This document shows positions 46,711 to 59,420 of a stretch of DNA of 64,000 nt, piece after piece. Both the position numbers and the translations under genes were made by a program. The DNA is from Marsupella aquatica (taxonomy: Eukaryota; Marchantiophyta). The stretch lies in the NCBI GenBank assembly GCA_973895155.1, contig OZ316891.1, forward strand, positions 4,092,001 through 4,156,000, in the 5' to 3' direction. A model generated the notes under the pieces. That model was not told where the DNA came from and made no database searches. It was given only the letters and a program-made list of their open reading frames with translations. Each line of letters begins with the position of its first letter. Within the stretch, counting starts at the first letter, position 1.

Positions 46711-49005
46711 TTATGTCGTGTACGTTCGAACCTTAAGCCCCACGACGCAAATGAAGTAGCCAGATAGCTTCACAATGTTGCAGGTGCTGACGTCGAGCTG
46801 AAACTCGTTTACCAAACCCAGCATCGTACTCAAATAGTCGTTTCCGCATCGACACTTCAAAAGATTCTCCTGTTGAACTCTAACGCTACTGTCTAGGTGG
46901 ATATGGAATTCAACAAAAATGTCTTCCTGTTCCCGAATTTGTCGAACCGACGAGATCATTGCAGATCTTTGTGTTGGCCTGGATTGAGCACTTGTACCCC
47001 ATGTAGGCTGAGTTAGGACGTCGATTGGCTTCATGTATGTTCCTAAGCGTTTGATGATCACTTCATTTGAGAAGCAATTCCCACTCGTTCTCATGTTGCA
47101 GTTAGTTGATATTGGTACACTGACTTTCCCTGGATCCAAGGATTGTCTGTGCCCCGCCGACGGTGCTAAACTGGCCCTAAGGAGCTTTTTTGCATCGAAA
47201 CGCTTTTGAAGATCCTTGACCTCTCGCTCTAATCTCCTCAGCAGGTGAATTGCATCGTACACCACAGAGACCCTGTCCCTCTACAACCATAATTTCAAAT
47301 TAACCAATATGAGTGCGAATGGCTCAATCGTGAGCAGTGAACTGAGCACTGCTCGAGTCTGGATTACCACTTGCATGTTACTATCTACGGACATATATAA
47401 AAAATCGAAGCAACTTTTGAGTTGGCTTGAGAACCTTAGCACCGTTCCATTCACCATCTCGAGCCATTCTGGAAAGAGGTGCACGCAAACTGACGTCTAT
47501 GCTGAATTGCAAAATACTTTATGTTGAAGTCACATATCCAAATCTACGCAATACAAGAACCAACCTTCCCCACCCCCAAATAGACACGTACAACACATTC
47601 ACATTGCAACCGTTTTCACGATACACAGAAACTAAAAAGCCGCATTTGTCTAGAGGAGATGTGGCCAGCGCAGGAGTGCAAAGAGATGAACTGCCAGTAA
47701 TTACAAACGTACTTTGGAGCTTTTCGGGAGCAGGAGTTCCAGTGCTGCAATCTTGGACGCCATGAGATCTCGCCGTTGCCGTTCCCTCTGGATGTGATCC
47801 AATGGGGTCAGGAAACTGGTAGCTTCATCTTTCATAGTATTGCCATGACGCATCCTTCGTCTCTGGTATTTCCTGGGCTCAAATGGTAGTTCCTTTCCGT
47901 TCTTCTTCAACTCCGGACGATCTCTAAGATTTTCGCTCCTAAATTGGTGCGGTTTGCCACCAGTATTACATTCTCCACGGTGATGACGTCCGTGCAAGTC
48001 TGGTGAACTTGGCATAGAAACGCTTGGCCCTTGGTGTAGGAAATTGTACTGCCGACTGTCCAGGTTCACCTTTGAATCATGGACCCCATCACTAAAGTGC
48101 CCCACTCCAGTTACGCCTTGCACTGGACCCCTCGCCAGGGATTGGGACTGGGATTGGGACTGAAATCCACTCTTCTGGCAAGCCGATTGAGGAGGGGTAC
48201 ACAAGGTCTTTTCAAGAATCTCCGTTTGATGGCCCGACTTAGCCTGAGGAAAACAGTTGTCCTCTGAATGAATACTCCTTGATGATATAGTCGAACCGAA
48301 GCCCACCGATGTAAGACTTGTCTTAACTGGCCAGGGTAAATGATTGTTCTCAGGCTCAAGTGGCCTCGGACACTCGAGATCGATTCCTTCCAGTGCCGAA
48401 GTTTCTGCAATGGTTGGGATCGGATAGCTGCAACTACTACGCTTTCCTGATGGCCTGTGTAATTCGGATGAAATCTTGGTACTCACAGGATCTCCAGTCG
48501 GACAACAAGACGTCGAACCCTCGTTCCATCCGAGTTTCTGGGGTGGAAGCACAGCATACGTCGCCAGGTCTTGCGAAAGAGGTCGTAAGTCTCCCCAGAA
48601 ACCCGACAGCTCGTTGAAAGCAAGCGAGTCATAATCGCCCGACAACTCACGCCCAAAGGATTCATGCACAGTGGGCAGGTGCTGGCTGGCAGGATACGAT
48701 CCCACACGTCCTTGCATTATGTGCGCCAGTTCACTAGAAACTCCAGCAGACGCACCAGGAGAGAGCACTGCAGTTCCTGGGAAGAAAATCCTTTTTCCAG
48801 TTCCAGTGAACCGCTGTTGTTGCTGAAGGTCGTCTACTGAGGACAGTGCTCTAGATGAGCTGCGTGGATCGTGATTAAACTCCGCAAAGCATCTCGACGA
48901 AAACGGAAGCGAGTCTCTATACAATGTATCCTTCGGATCGAGCGTGTGTTTATCATGAGCTCTCGATTGGTCCTGAATCTCCCAGGATGTCAATGCTATA
49001 GCCAT
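46711..49005 (-). CDS. bHLH transcription factor, class II-like with ACT-like C-terminus
   Basis: Two exons, 49005-47713 and 47280-46711, joined in phase 0 inside the bHLH domain (AAA|GTACGT and GTTGTAG|AGGGAC), give about 620 aa. The start ATG is in strong context (GCACCATGGC). The first 370 residues are Ser/Pro/Gln-rich with no domain. The basic region is HIQRERQRRDLMASKIAALE, keeping the His5-Glu9-Arg13 set typical of E-box/G-box binders. Helix 1 ends LLPKSSK, and helix 2 in exon 2 is DRVSVVYDAIHLLRRLEREV. The C-terminal 100 residues (DIFVEFHIHLD, YLSTMLGLVNEFQLDVSTCN) resemble the ACT-like dimerisation region of plant class II bHLHs (EAT1/bHLH10-89-91 group, which act in tapetum development). 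bHLH is certain; the subclass is a judgement from the DRxSVVxDAI pattern and C-terminus. The product should act as a nuclear dimer. Confidence 0.87.
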
Positions 49006-50560
49006 GGTGCATCGACGATCGACAAAGGATTTGTCTCAGGCATGTCGTCCCCTTCGACCAAGAAAACGTGTACCCGCACTGCTGCACAGCAATCTATTGA
49101 GGAAAACCTCCCTCTATCCCTGTTTATACTGGATTCGAAACCACCAACCAGCATTTTCGAGAATCAATCATATTGCGCAAGTCACATTGGATTCTTGAGT
49201 TGAAAAAGAATGTCCCGCGCTGAAGTATTGAGTGATGAAAACTCCACCAATCTTTCAGTAAAATCTACCGTTGAAGAGAAGGAAAAAACGTCTCCGCCAC
49301 TGAACCTCTTTAAAGCCCTCTGTTAGACTGAGAAACAATTAGGGTGTTGGTCGCTGGACTGATGCCACGCGGGGGGGGGGGGGGGGAGGGTCGGTAGTCT
49401 CTGACGATCTTGTACGAAGAGAATTTACCAACTGAGTTGATGATCTGAGATGCCCAATTGGCAGTTTCCGAACATTTCACCCACGGGTTGCAGGATAATC
49501 TTTTTGAGTCCATGGCATCATGCCAGGTTTTATTTTTTTACCCCAGTGCTTTCTACTCGAGGTCCTCAACTGTCATGAGCCCTCGCGGACTGTATTACTT
49601 TGGAGTAAGAAAATGAGGTACTATCTTGCTGCGAGTGTCCAGAACGAAGACGATGATGTGCGGGTAATGTAATTAACCGTTCACTAAACCTTTCCACACG
49701 CCATAGCGCAAAAAGCCTCGAACGATACGGCCTCCGACCCAACGACGGCACCAACTTTGAGACTGAGACAAGAATCAGAAGCAAATCAGGAATTGAAAGG
49801 CTTGTTTACCACTAAGACAATATGGACCCTGACCGCTTAATTTGTAATGAACGAAAAGCTCTCGCCTGACGGCATTCGTCAGGTTCAGTTCATCCGGAAG
49901 CATGAGATATAAGCACTGTGCAGTAGAGTTATTAGAACAGTACAGCAATTTGGGAATCTACTGGGAGCTACAGAAAATCTACAACTATCTCAAAGTGAAC
50001 GAGGTAAAACCCATAAACAATTAATTTCCAGATACTCCTGAGTTCCGAGAGCACTGTTTGGTGCGTGGGACGGCATGATTGGAGTCTCCCTTATGTCAGA
50101 AGTGTGAAACTCACGTAATTGTTGCGAGTGTCTAGGATTGATTGTATGGTCCGGAGCTGCACCGTCTCAACCCCGGTCTCAACTATAAATTCTCCAGTGT
50201 AAAAGCAAATAACCCCTGGACTACGTGAGACAAAAGACACGATTATTTGCTACTCTACGAAAACATTTCATTAGCGTGCTGTGAAAAAGTTCAATTTCTC
50301 AGGTCGTCGGTAAATGTGGATATAGCTCCATGATTTCCGGCCGTGAGCGGTGTGGGCTGTTGGGCTCCAAGATTTCCGGTCGCCAGTGGTGTGGACTGTT
50401 GGTGACTCTTGTCGATCTCCAAGTGACCAGCATCGACATAGAGTCCAGCATAGAGTCTTTGAAACAGTCCAAGGAGTTGCATTGTGACCACGAAATGACT
50501 GTGCTCACGAAACAAGCAGTTATTTGAGTGATTTACAAGAGTCTGGGAGAAATGTTGACA
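49006..50560. other. bHLH upstream region, homopolymer G run
   Basis: Presumed promoter and 5' UTR of the bHLH gene, then unique sequence. A run of G bases at about 49372-49386 stands out and could form a G-quadruplex-like structure or be a sequencing weak spot. At 50330-50400 GATTTCCGG and GTGGTGTGG-like blocks repeat once. Confidence 0.5.
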
Positions 50561-51310
50561 CGAACAACATTCAAAATATTTGCATAACAATAGGCTCATC
50601 TCTTGAGTTATCTACTAAAATCTAACCATGCACAACGTACACTAATGTTGAGACCAAACTTCAATGCATTGGCAGTGAACAATATATAGGTTGATCTCTT
50701 GACCAATCGATCTACTAGAGTCTGACCAAGCATGAGTCATGTTGAGACTAACAAGCTTCAATGCATTCGGACCATGCATGAGTCACGTTGAGACGCATAC
50801 TAACAAGCTTCAATGTATTCACATAACAATAAACTGACCTCTTCAGTTATTGAGCAGTGTCTGATCAGGTATGAGTAAATATGTTGAGACTAACAAGTTT
50901 CAATGCATTCACGTAACAATAAACTGATCTCTTGAGTTATCTATTAGAGTCTGACCGTGCATGAGTAATGTTGAGACTAACAAGTTTCAATGCATTCGTG
51001 TAACTATAACCTGATCTATTGAGTTATCTATTAGAGTCTGACCATGCATGAGTAATGTAGAGTATGTATCAACTTTCAATGTATTCATGTAACAATAAAC
51101 TGATCTATTGAGTTATCTACTAGAGTCTGACCATGCCTGAGTAATGGAGAGACTATCAAGTTTCAATGTATTCACGTAACAATAAGCAGCGGATCTCTTG
51201 AGTTATCTACTAGAGTCTGACCATGCATGAGTAATGTTGAAAATAACAAGCTCAATGCATTCACAGAACAATATATATACTCTGATCTCATGGGGATGAA
51301 CTTGAATGTG
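50561..51310. repeat. Tandem array, unit about 90-100 bp
   Basis: Seven to eight diverged copies built from TCTACTAGAGTCTGACCATG, TGAGTAATGTTGAGACTAAC, AAGTTTCAATGCATTC and AACAATAAACTGATCTCTTG blocks in constant order. No coding frame. It is an unclassified satellite-like repeat. Confidence 0.88.
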
Positions 51311-51700
51311 CTCACCAAACAATAATCTAATCTGTTGTCGACATTGGTTTAGAAGTCTAGGAGTTACATTCAAATTGTACACTGGATTGTGCTTACACTA
51401 TCATATTCTCAAAATCTACTAATCTAAATCTATTGAACCCATTGGTTTAGTCATTGGTTTAGTCAGGAGTCCATCAGAACTGGAATGTGTTAAGTACTCT
51501 TATATTCATTCCTACATGTACATCCTAATCTGTTGTAACATTGCATTAGGCTAGGGATTCTATCAAATCTAGAAAGTTTCATTTTCATATTATGAAACAT
51601 TGATAGATGGTGATCAATTATTTTTCAATTGTATGAGATCTTGAATCAATTATTTTTCAATTGTATGAGATCTTGAAATTATAAGTGTCACAAGTATGAA
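51311..51700. other. AT-rich spacer with a short tandem duplication
   Basis: AATTATTTTTCAATTGTATGAGATCTTGAA-type sequence is duplicated in tandem near 51615-51680. Nothing else seen. Confidence 0.6.
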
Positions 51701-52235
51701 ATAGTCATGAACATAAATTAGATGTGCTAATAAAAAGTCAAACTTAAGTTTATCAAATCTAAAATTGTAAATCTTTGTCAGAGTGAAAGAATAATAATCA
51801 AATATAAACATAAATATGTATTAAAAAAATTAAATATTCTTATATTAGATCTATAAATTGTAAATATAATCATTTAATATATGTGATATTTATTAATATA
51901 TAAATTTAAATATTTTTATTAACAAAATTTTAAAATTTATATGTTTTAATAATAGAATAATAATTATTAAAAATAATCATATTACTAAAATAATTAACAA
52001 CATATAAATATATTTTATTTATTTATATTTTATAATTATATATTATTTTGAAAATATAAATATTTATAAAATATATTAATAAATTAGAATTTATTTATAT
52101 AAATATTATTTTTAAATTTTTAATTTTTAATAAATATTTAAATTATTTTATAATGTAAAAAATATGTTTATTAAGATAAGAAATATTCAATGTAAATCAA
52201 AATTAAAAGTTTAATATTAACATGTTTCTTTTACT
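51700..52235. repeat. Second A/T island
   Basis: Almost pure A/T from about 51790 to 52160. It shares ATTACTAAAA plus AATTAACAACAT with the island at 38.9-39.5 kb, so the two are likely relics of one repeat family. Confidence 0.7.
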
Positions 52236-52960
52236 GCACATACATGGGTTTCATTAATCAGGATAATTATTTTTAATCAAAAATTGACATCTAGTCATAG
52301 CAGATGATAAGGTACATGCATGGGTTTCAATAATCAGGATAATTTTTTTCAATCAAAAATTGACATCTAGTCCGTAGCAGATGATAAGGTAGCAGATGAT
52401 ACACAATCATGGAGCCTGTCACTTCATGGAGCCTGTTACTTTCACAATTTCCAATTCAAAGCTTCAGGGAGTGTTGAAAACCCTAGAGCTACGTAGGACT
52501 CCATGACTAGACTTGTGATAAATTCATCGAGATTCAAGAGATGGAGCCTGTCACTTCATGGAGCCTGAGTGTTCGAACTCCATGACTAGGCTAGCTTGTA
52601 ATAAATTCATCTAGATTCAAGAGATGGAGCCTGTCACTTCATCGAGGCTGTTGGAACTCCATGACTAGGCTAGCTTGTGATAAATTCATCTAGATTAGAG
52701 ATGGAGCCTGTCACGTCACAATTCCAATTTGAGCGATGGAGCCTGTCACTTCATGGAGGCTGTTCGAACTCCATGACTAGGCTAGCTTGTGATAAATTCA
52801 TCTAGATTAGAGATGGAGCCTGTCACGTCACAATTCTAATTTGAGCGCTTCAGTGAGTGCTGAAAACTCCAGAGCTAAGTCGAACTCCATGATTAGGCTT
52901 GTGATAAATTGATCTAGATTCTTAATTTCTAACAGAACCACGTACCAGCTTGCAACTTGC
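52236..52960. repeat. Tandem repeats with GATGGAGCCTGTCACTTCAT
   Basis: First, a roughly 73-bp unit (ATGGGTTTCAATAATCAGGA, AAAAATTGACATCTAGTC) occurs twice at about 52245 and 52318. Then a roughly 90-110-bp unit with GATGGAGCCTGTCACTTCAT, GAACTCCATGACTAGGCT and TGATAAATTCATCTAGATT recurs about five times to 52920. Confidence 0.87.
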
Positions 52961-54880
52961 TCTAATCAATCAAAGCACGGGGTAGGTCTTCAACAACGTT
53001 AGAAATATATAATTCTCACTGAGTGAATGTAACTTCAATCCTGTTGACATACATGACGTGTAATGTTTACTCCTCAATCATTCATAGATCAGTTATTCAG
53101 GAGATCCACACATGATCTGCACTCCAGGTTGATTTGCAGATTGCCCACCACGAAGTGTAAGATAGGTCCTCTCAAGATTAAAACTCGGCTCATCTCCCAT
53201 CAATTGCATTGACTAACTAAGTCTGTCTTCAAAGGGTTTCAGGAAAACTGCATAGATATTTCAAATGTGAGGCGCAGCCCAATTCTTTTGTGCAAATGGG
53301 GCTAACTAACCTGTCCTCGTGACAACAAAGCACCAGAGTTGCATCAAGTCTTCCTGCGAGCGGATCATACGTACGCATGACAACAGAGGGTTACCAGAAG
53401 TGCACAGTGTTCACAATATATATATACACGAGGCAACCCGTTGGTGGGCCTGAAAAAACATAAGTGCACTCGAGAGTGGCTCCACATAAACGTATAACTA
53501 GTCACAGCATGCTATATAGTGTTCAAAAAGACAAGAAAGACAAGGTATGACAAAGTAATCACGTATGGTGGCCTAGGTAGGGAGTATCTAGTACCTAGGG
53601 TGGCTTTACTCTAATGCACATGCACTCAGTGGGCCCAAGCATTCACTCTTTTTTGTAGGGCCAAGGCAGGTACGTTGGCTTTAGGGGCTTTCAACAGATT
53701 CCACTTTGCCACCCTCCTATGTGGTTTGCTCTGAAGCTCGATTTATCAGGCTTTTCAATTCTTCCCTTAGTAGGATATTAGTCTTGGCGTCCTATCATAG
53801 CTGCCCTCTGATGTGCAATGTCTTGGATGGTTTTACTAGCCCCCTTGGCCCCTTGGCTTGCTGCTTGGCCCTGGTTGTACGTGCGGTCCCTGCAATGAAG
53901 ATAAGGGGTTTCCCAGCCCCAAATCAGTTCTGCCTTCAGGAGGGGCTTTCCCTCCCCTTGTTTTAAGAAAAAAGTGATTGCAATGAATCCTGCATTCACG
54001 TAAGGTAGTTCGACCTAATTTGAATGTTCTCATGTTTGAGCTTGCATTCATTTGAGATTTTTACTATTAACAGAGTTGCAAGAGGCAGGCTGCAGTTGTC
54101 ACAAAAATGCAATCTCCAAAAATTCACTGGATAGTAGAGCACACATGCGCCTTTATATTAAGTCTTGAGTGTTTGAAAGAATCATGGCTATTTCATTCAC
54201 CCTTGATATTTCGAACTGAAAGTATTTTTGAGGAGTGAGTCGGAACAGATCTATCCATGAAAATTAAATTTACAAAATGTATATATTACGGAAAATTCTT
54301 AACACCTCCTACTTGCCTTGGAGGTAACATTCACAGTGTTCAAAATTAGTCAAAGATTATTCTGGTAGGAACGCGTGGAAGGTAAGCATTTTGCATGAAA
54401 GAGTTTACAGTTGAACTGGAATTGAACTCAGCGTATTTTAAGTAAACCATGTGCAATCTTGACCTAATAGAAGTACCCTATGTTTTGACACATGACTATT
54501 CCCATCTTATATTCCAAATTAAAATAACCTGTTTTACTTTATAGAAAGTATGAAATTGTAATAATCTCTCTTTTTGTGTTGTCTAAACAAAAATTAAGAT
54601 TACTTTTGGATGGCACCTACCAGTAGTTCCAAACTTTGACCCCAGCTATCCCCATCAACAATTTCTAGCGGAAGAAAGTGAACATATCTTTCCGTGAAAG
54701 CTTTTTTAATCATCGTTCCTCACATGCAGGGCAGTATAGAAAGGCCTCTCCATTAATTAAGGTACCACATGCTTCTGACAATCACACTCGTCAGGGCTCT
54801 GGTTCCTTAAAATGTTTTCCTTATTGGCTGTTTATCACATAAACACCATTCAAATTGGAACATCAAGCCAGTTATTCACG
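52961..54880. other. Intergenic, no supported gene
   Basis: No recognised frame. The 86-codon plus-strand frame at 53706-53966 and its antisense partner look like composition effects. Confidence 0.5.
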
Positions 54881-54889
54881 GAACATTTG

Positions 54890-55360
54890 CACTAATCCAT
54901 ATGCACTTATCCATATGTACATACAGTAGTCTGCAATATCCCCGGAAATATCTATTAAGAGCATGGAAATCACTTATGAAATTCCCCATTGTGCACACAC
55001 ATAGGACTTCTCATAATCATAGTGCACATGCATACTGGATAAGTGCATGAAAGTACTTTACAAGGTTGCGTGCTGCACTTATCAATAAACGCTTCTTATG
55101 CATTGCAGTAATTGATAAATACATATGTATACTTATAGATGGAAATGCACTTATGTCTGGGCTTATATATTTGTTGTCTAGTGCCGACAGTATGCCGTTT
55201 AGTGTAGGTCGACCTGCACTTATATATGCAAACTGTATTTTTGGTGCATGTACAAAGAAAGTTCTTGGAACTTCATGGGAAGACATGGTTTGCCTGCATT
55301 GATCCACATAATGTATTAATCCACATAATGCACTTATCCACGCTGCACTTATACTCCGTT
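54890..55360 (+). repeat. Dispersed repeat with reiterated TGCACTTAT, copy B
   Basis: The partner of the repeat at 6.6-7.1 kb, in opposite orientation. GCACTTAT occurs seven times on either strand in about 450 bp. No terminal repeats or coding capacity. Confidence 0.6.
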
Positions 55361-57935
55361 CACTGTAGTCTGTTTAGATTAGTTTTACCTAGTTACTGTT
55401 TTGTAACAATAATTGCAGCTGGTGGTAGAACGGGCTTGGTGGTCCCTGAAAGACGTCATGCTATAACTCAAGGAGCTACCAGTGCTACATGATTTTTAAT
55501 TCTCACACAAAATCAAATTTCTAAGTGACTGTTGAGTGAAGTGTTGGATCATAATATGTGACCATATTCCTGGTCAGTATCAATGGTCAGACATACTAAA
55601 GAAACGAGCCTCCTTATTAAGAAAAAAAAAACTCCAATAACAACTAGAAGTAAAATTGGTAGTTCACCAAGAGCGTACACCTTGAGTGAATTCCTTGTGT
55701 CCAAGTTGAGAACTCTTGCAGAGCTGAAGACAATAGGGAAATGGGTAGGAAGGGAGAATGTCGGGAAGAGTGTATTCACAGCAGGCTCCATGTTTGCTTG
55801 CTTGAACTAGGTGCACGACAAAGTCACCAGAAAGGTCCTAGTGCCAACATATTTCCTGCCCCAACTTGATGTCAACATGTTGGTGGTGATCTTGTTACCC
55901 AATGCTGCAGTACCTACAGACAGGCAGGAGTCTACCAGAAACACAGCTTCCAATCAAACCAGTCATGCATCTTGAGGGCCCGCAAAACATTCAGGGAGAT
56001 GAGTTTTGTATGGCCAGGGATAAAAATTAAAATAATGTCCAAAACAATTGGACTTGGGGATATGGAACAAGGGGCGCCATATATAGCAGCAGCAGAACTT
56101 TTGAGGAGACATGATCACATAAAAAACCATTTATCACTCAATCACATATCTTTTCTACATACAAGGTTGGAAATAGTCTAAGTTGGCTACCCTGGGAAAC
56201 GACAGAGTCTCCCAAAGGTGCTGTGCTTGACAAGTTTGTCAAGACACTCAAAGAACTAGGAACCATGCTTGTACCAATTCTTTGCAAACTTTCAAAACCC
56301 TGTCAGTTGGAGCACACTTCCCAATCCTGGCCTTGTCTTCTCTACCACGTACTTTTGGATTCGCTTCATAGGGGCCTTCTGCTGGGTTGGTTTTTATGCT
56401 CTTTTCATAGGGCTTTCTTTTGTTTTACTGGTTTCTCAGCTTGTTGCACAATTAAGGCCTTTCTTCTCCTGTCTCTGCTCAACACCACCTCTAATATTGT
56501 TTGCCTTTTGACCAGTTACTAACCTCTTTTGTTGGCTTCTTGTACTCACCTCTTTTGTTGGCTTCTTCCTAAAACTGAAAGCAGCTACCCCACCAGGAAC
56601 ATGATTGGCACCTCACAACAATGGGCAGGTACAAGAAACTAATAAAAGAGGTTGGTTTATCTCCCTGGCTCTGATGGGTGTCTCCTTGGTTAATTTTTCT
56701 ATCTCCAAATTACTTGAACCCACCATATATATATATATCATCTCTGATTTCCATATTCAAATACAATTAGACACCCCCCCCCCTCTAAGGTTCATTCCTT
56801 TCCATGCCCTCAATCAAAGAAAAGAAAAGTTGCCAGTCGTGTGCCTTGAACACGCCACGTCGTAGTCTCAACTGAGCTCCAATACCCTAGGTCATCAATT
56901 CTCCATGCTCATTACTATTTAATCATTTATAATTATTTTAAAATTTATATTAAAAATATATTGATATTTTTAAAATTGATATTATAGAACTTGTACATTA
57001 CTTTTGAATAAGTTGTAAGGGTCAAGCATTAGAACCCCTCAAAAATCTGTGCCCTCCTCCAAACTGAACGGGGACACAAAAATGTGGCTGGCCTGAAACT
57101 GAAGTGAGACACAAAAATGGAGAGAGCGTTCCGGTGGGCTGTGGGGGAGAATCGACGTGCATTGAATGACAATGCAGGGACTCGTCTCCCTGAATCGCAA
57201 AACAAAGTGGAAGGCTGGACAGGCCATCCACTCTCACTCTTTTCAAACTTGAGGGTTTCTCTCAAGTGAGTAAAGGCTGCAATCTCCTCCACGAATCATG
57301 GAGATCTACAGTACTCATCCCCATTCAGCTGATGGAACAATGCCCCAAGTACTCACAAAGTTGGTGACTGCTTGACAACCCGCTTGACAACTTTCTTAAG
57401 CCGCAGGCTCAAATCCATCATATGAGAGTTGCATAGATGTTTTTTTATCACACCTTTTCAGCTCACTTATTCATTTGGCTTGCTTTCAATCTGGTTGAAA
57501 TCATAGCTTTAAGATGAAGATCAAAACTCCCTTCTTCTCTAGGCAACATTATTGAGCTATTCATACAACATTACACTAAACAGAGGGCATTTTCAAAAGC
57601 GCAGCTTGATGTCAGCCCGGTGGTCAAGTTGTCTAATGCTTTGCTATAGAATTTATCTCAGTTTGAAATTCTATCCAAAATGGGATCGGACCCTTTTTTG
57701 GGTGTGAACTTGCTAATCACTTTATTCAGTCCATGGGAATGGACAGAGACAACTTACATCTTGGCTTTGTCCAGGCTTATGTTTCCCCAATTTAACTTTT
57801 CTTTTCCATACAACAGCAAAAAGTTGGAAAATCAAAATCGAACTGGTAAATTAAACTGCTATACATGTATGTGGGGTTCCAATCACCAGTTTTGCTCTGT
57901 TGATCCTTTAGGGCTTGCTATATTGTTCACCGTAA
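55361..57935. other. Intergenic with small repeats
   Basis: No recognised gene. Near 56520 a 28-bp direct duplication (CCTCTTTTGTTGGCTTCTT) is followed at 56629-56653 by a diverged reverse-complement copy, 21 of 25 matching. An A/T-rich patch lies at 56920-57000. Minus-strand frames at 57022-57292 overlap in three phases and are not called. Confidence 0.5.
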
Positions 57936-58448
57936 TTAGTGTTATGCAAGGTTTAGTGTTAGGACAAAATTAGTGTTACTAATTTTAGGGATAACACTCA
58001 TTTTGGTAAAAAATGATTTTGAGTCCAAGTAACACTAATTTTTGTTTGATTTTCAAAAACTATGTTTTTTCACTTTAGTTTAAATTGCTTGTAAAAAATG
58101 GATGATCTTTAGTCCAAAGTAACAATTATTGTTGTGTATTTTTCAAAATAATGTTTTTTTCTCTATTTTTCCACTCTTAAGACCACAGTAACATTAATTC
58201 ATGTGCGCAAAAATAGTGTTAGCACAAACTTAGTGTGACTAACACTAATTTGTGAGTAGACCCTGAAAATGGGCGCTCTTGAATTAGTGTTACTCACATT
58301 AATTAAGTTGAATAGTGTAGTTAGGTGACTAGCTTGCCAATTATGCCCTCTTCTAAGTTGGGCCTGGATCACCAAATGAATCTCTCTGGCTTGCAATGTC
58401 ATGTCTCTACTTTCTTTGATGTTTTAGTTAATTGTTTCCCTATTGCCC

Positions 58449-58735
58449 CTCGGGGGGTTGACTATCAAAAATCTTAGGAACCACGTGCGATCCAAAATAG
58501 GTATTTTTGATAGAAATTAACTAAATTTTTTAAAAGCGTAGGAGGCAAAAGAAGGTATTATAAACTCATGTTTAGAGAATATTCTCTAATATATATTTTT
58601 TATAAAATAAAATAGGTTATTAATATTGAAAATAGAGAATATTCTTGTAATATTTTCTTTATAAAATAGGTCTATTTATATTAGGCTAGGATCGCACGTG
58701 GTACCCCAAAATATACACTTAGTTAACCCCCCGAG
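58449..58735. mobile_element. 287-bp MITE with 8-bp target duplication
   Basis: Ends CTCGGGGGGTT and AACCCCCCGAG are perfect inverted repeats. Pairing continues more loosely to a second perfect block, CCACGTGCGATCC. The element is flanked by TATTGCCC at 58441-58448 and 58736-58743. One more C on each side would make a 9-bp duplication, so it may be hAT-like (8 bp) or Mutator-like (9 bp). The interior is A/T-rich and non-coding. Confidence 0.87.
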
Positions 58736-59176
58736 TATTGCCCCGCCTAGTTGTTTTGCTTGGGTTGCCTGTTTCCTGTGTTTGTTAGCTTGGGTAGGCT
58801 CACAAAAACCAGCTCACACCCTTGCTCACACCTGCCCACTGTATTACCAAATTGCCCATATGGTGGGATCACCAAACTGGCTCCAGGAGTCCACCCCCTG
58901 CAACGGCCCCCAGAAATTAAAGGGAAATGTTGTTCTGATGATGGTAGAACAAGAATGGGGACTCCACCATGCTATTTATGACCTAAGTGGGTTGTATGTT
59001 CATGTATGGTTTGGAGTGATTTATGTCATTATGGCATTTTTATGTTAGTCAATGAATGTTATGCTAAAAGAAAGGTGTTTGACAAGTACTGACATACATG
59101 CGAATTTGTTGGTGCCAAATATACTAACAGAGAAGTGTGTGACTTAGAAAAATCAGGTAAGTGACATTGAGCTGGC

Positions 59177-59420
59177 ATGAGAAAGAAAACTAAACTTTTG
59201 ATGTGTGACTTGCAGAAAGTGCTCCCTTCCAATCCTTTTGGGATGCAGCCGGATGAGGTGGCAATAGTTGGGTCAGTCCATGCTCATTGGATGTATTGGG
59301 TGGAGAGGTACATTCATGAAAGTTTTGAGGTCATGGGTTTTGCAACCTCCACAGCCAGAGGGTAGGCGCATGACACTTAGGTATTTGCATAGTCATGACT
59401 GTCTGCTCTGTTGGGGGGCC
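59177..59420 (+). pseudogene. DUF4218-like CACTA transposase fragment
   Basis: The frame at 59177-59365 contains QPDEVAIVGSVHAHWMYWVE, matching the conserved DEVxxxGPVxxRWMYPxER core of DUF4218 domains in plant CACTA (En/Spm) transposases. The next conserved block appears as QPPQPEGRRMTL in another phase near 59330, so a frameshift separates them. Only this fragment remains; no TNP2 core was found. Confidence 0.6.

Noticed and set aside
48079-48707. Frames on both strands inside the bHLH first exon
   Set aside because: They are in alternative phases of a well-supported coding exon.
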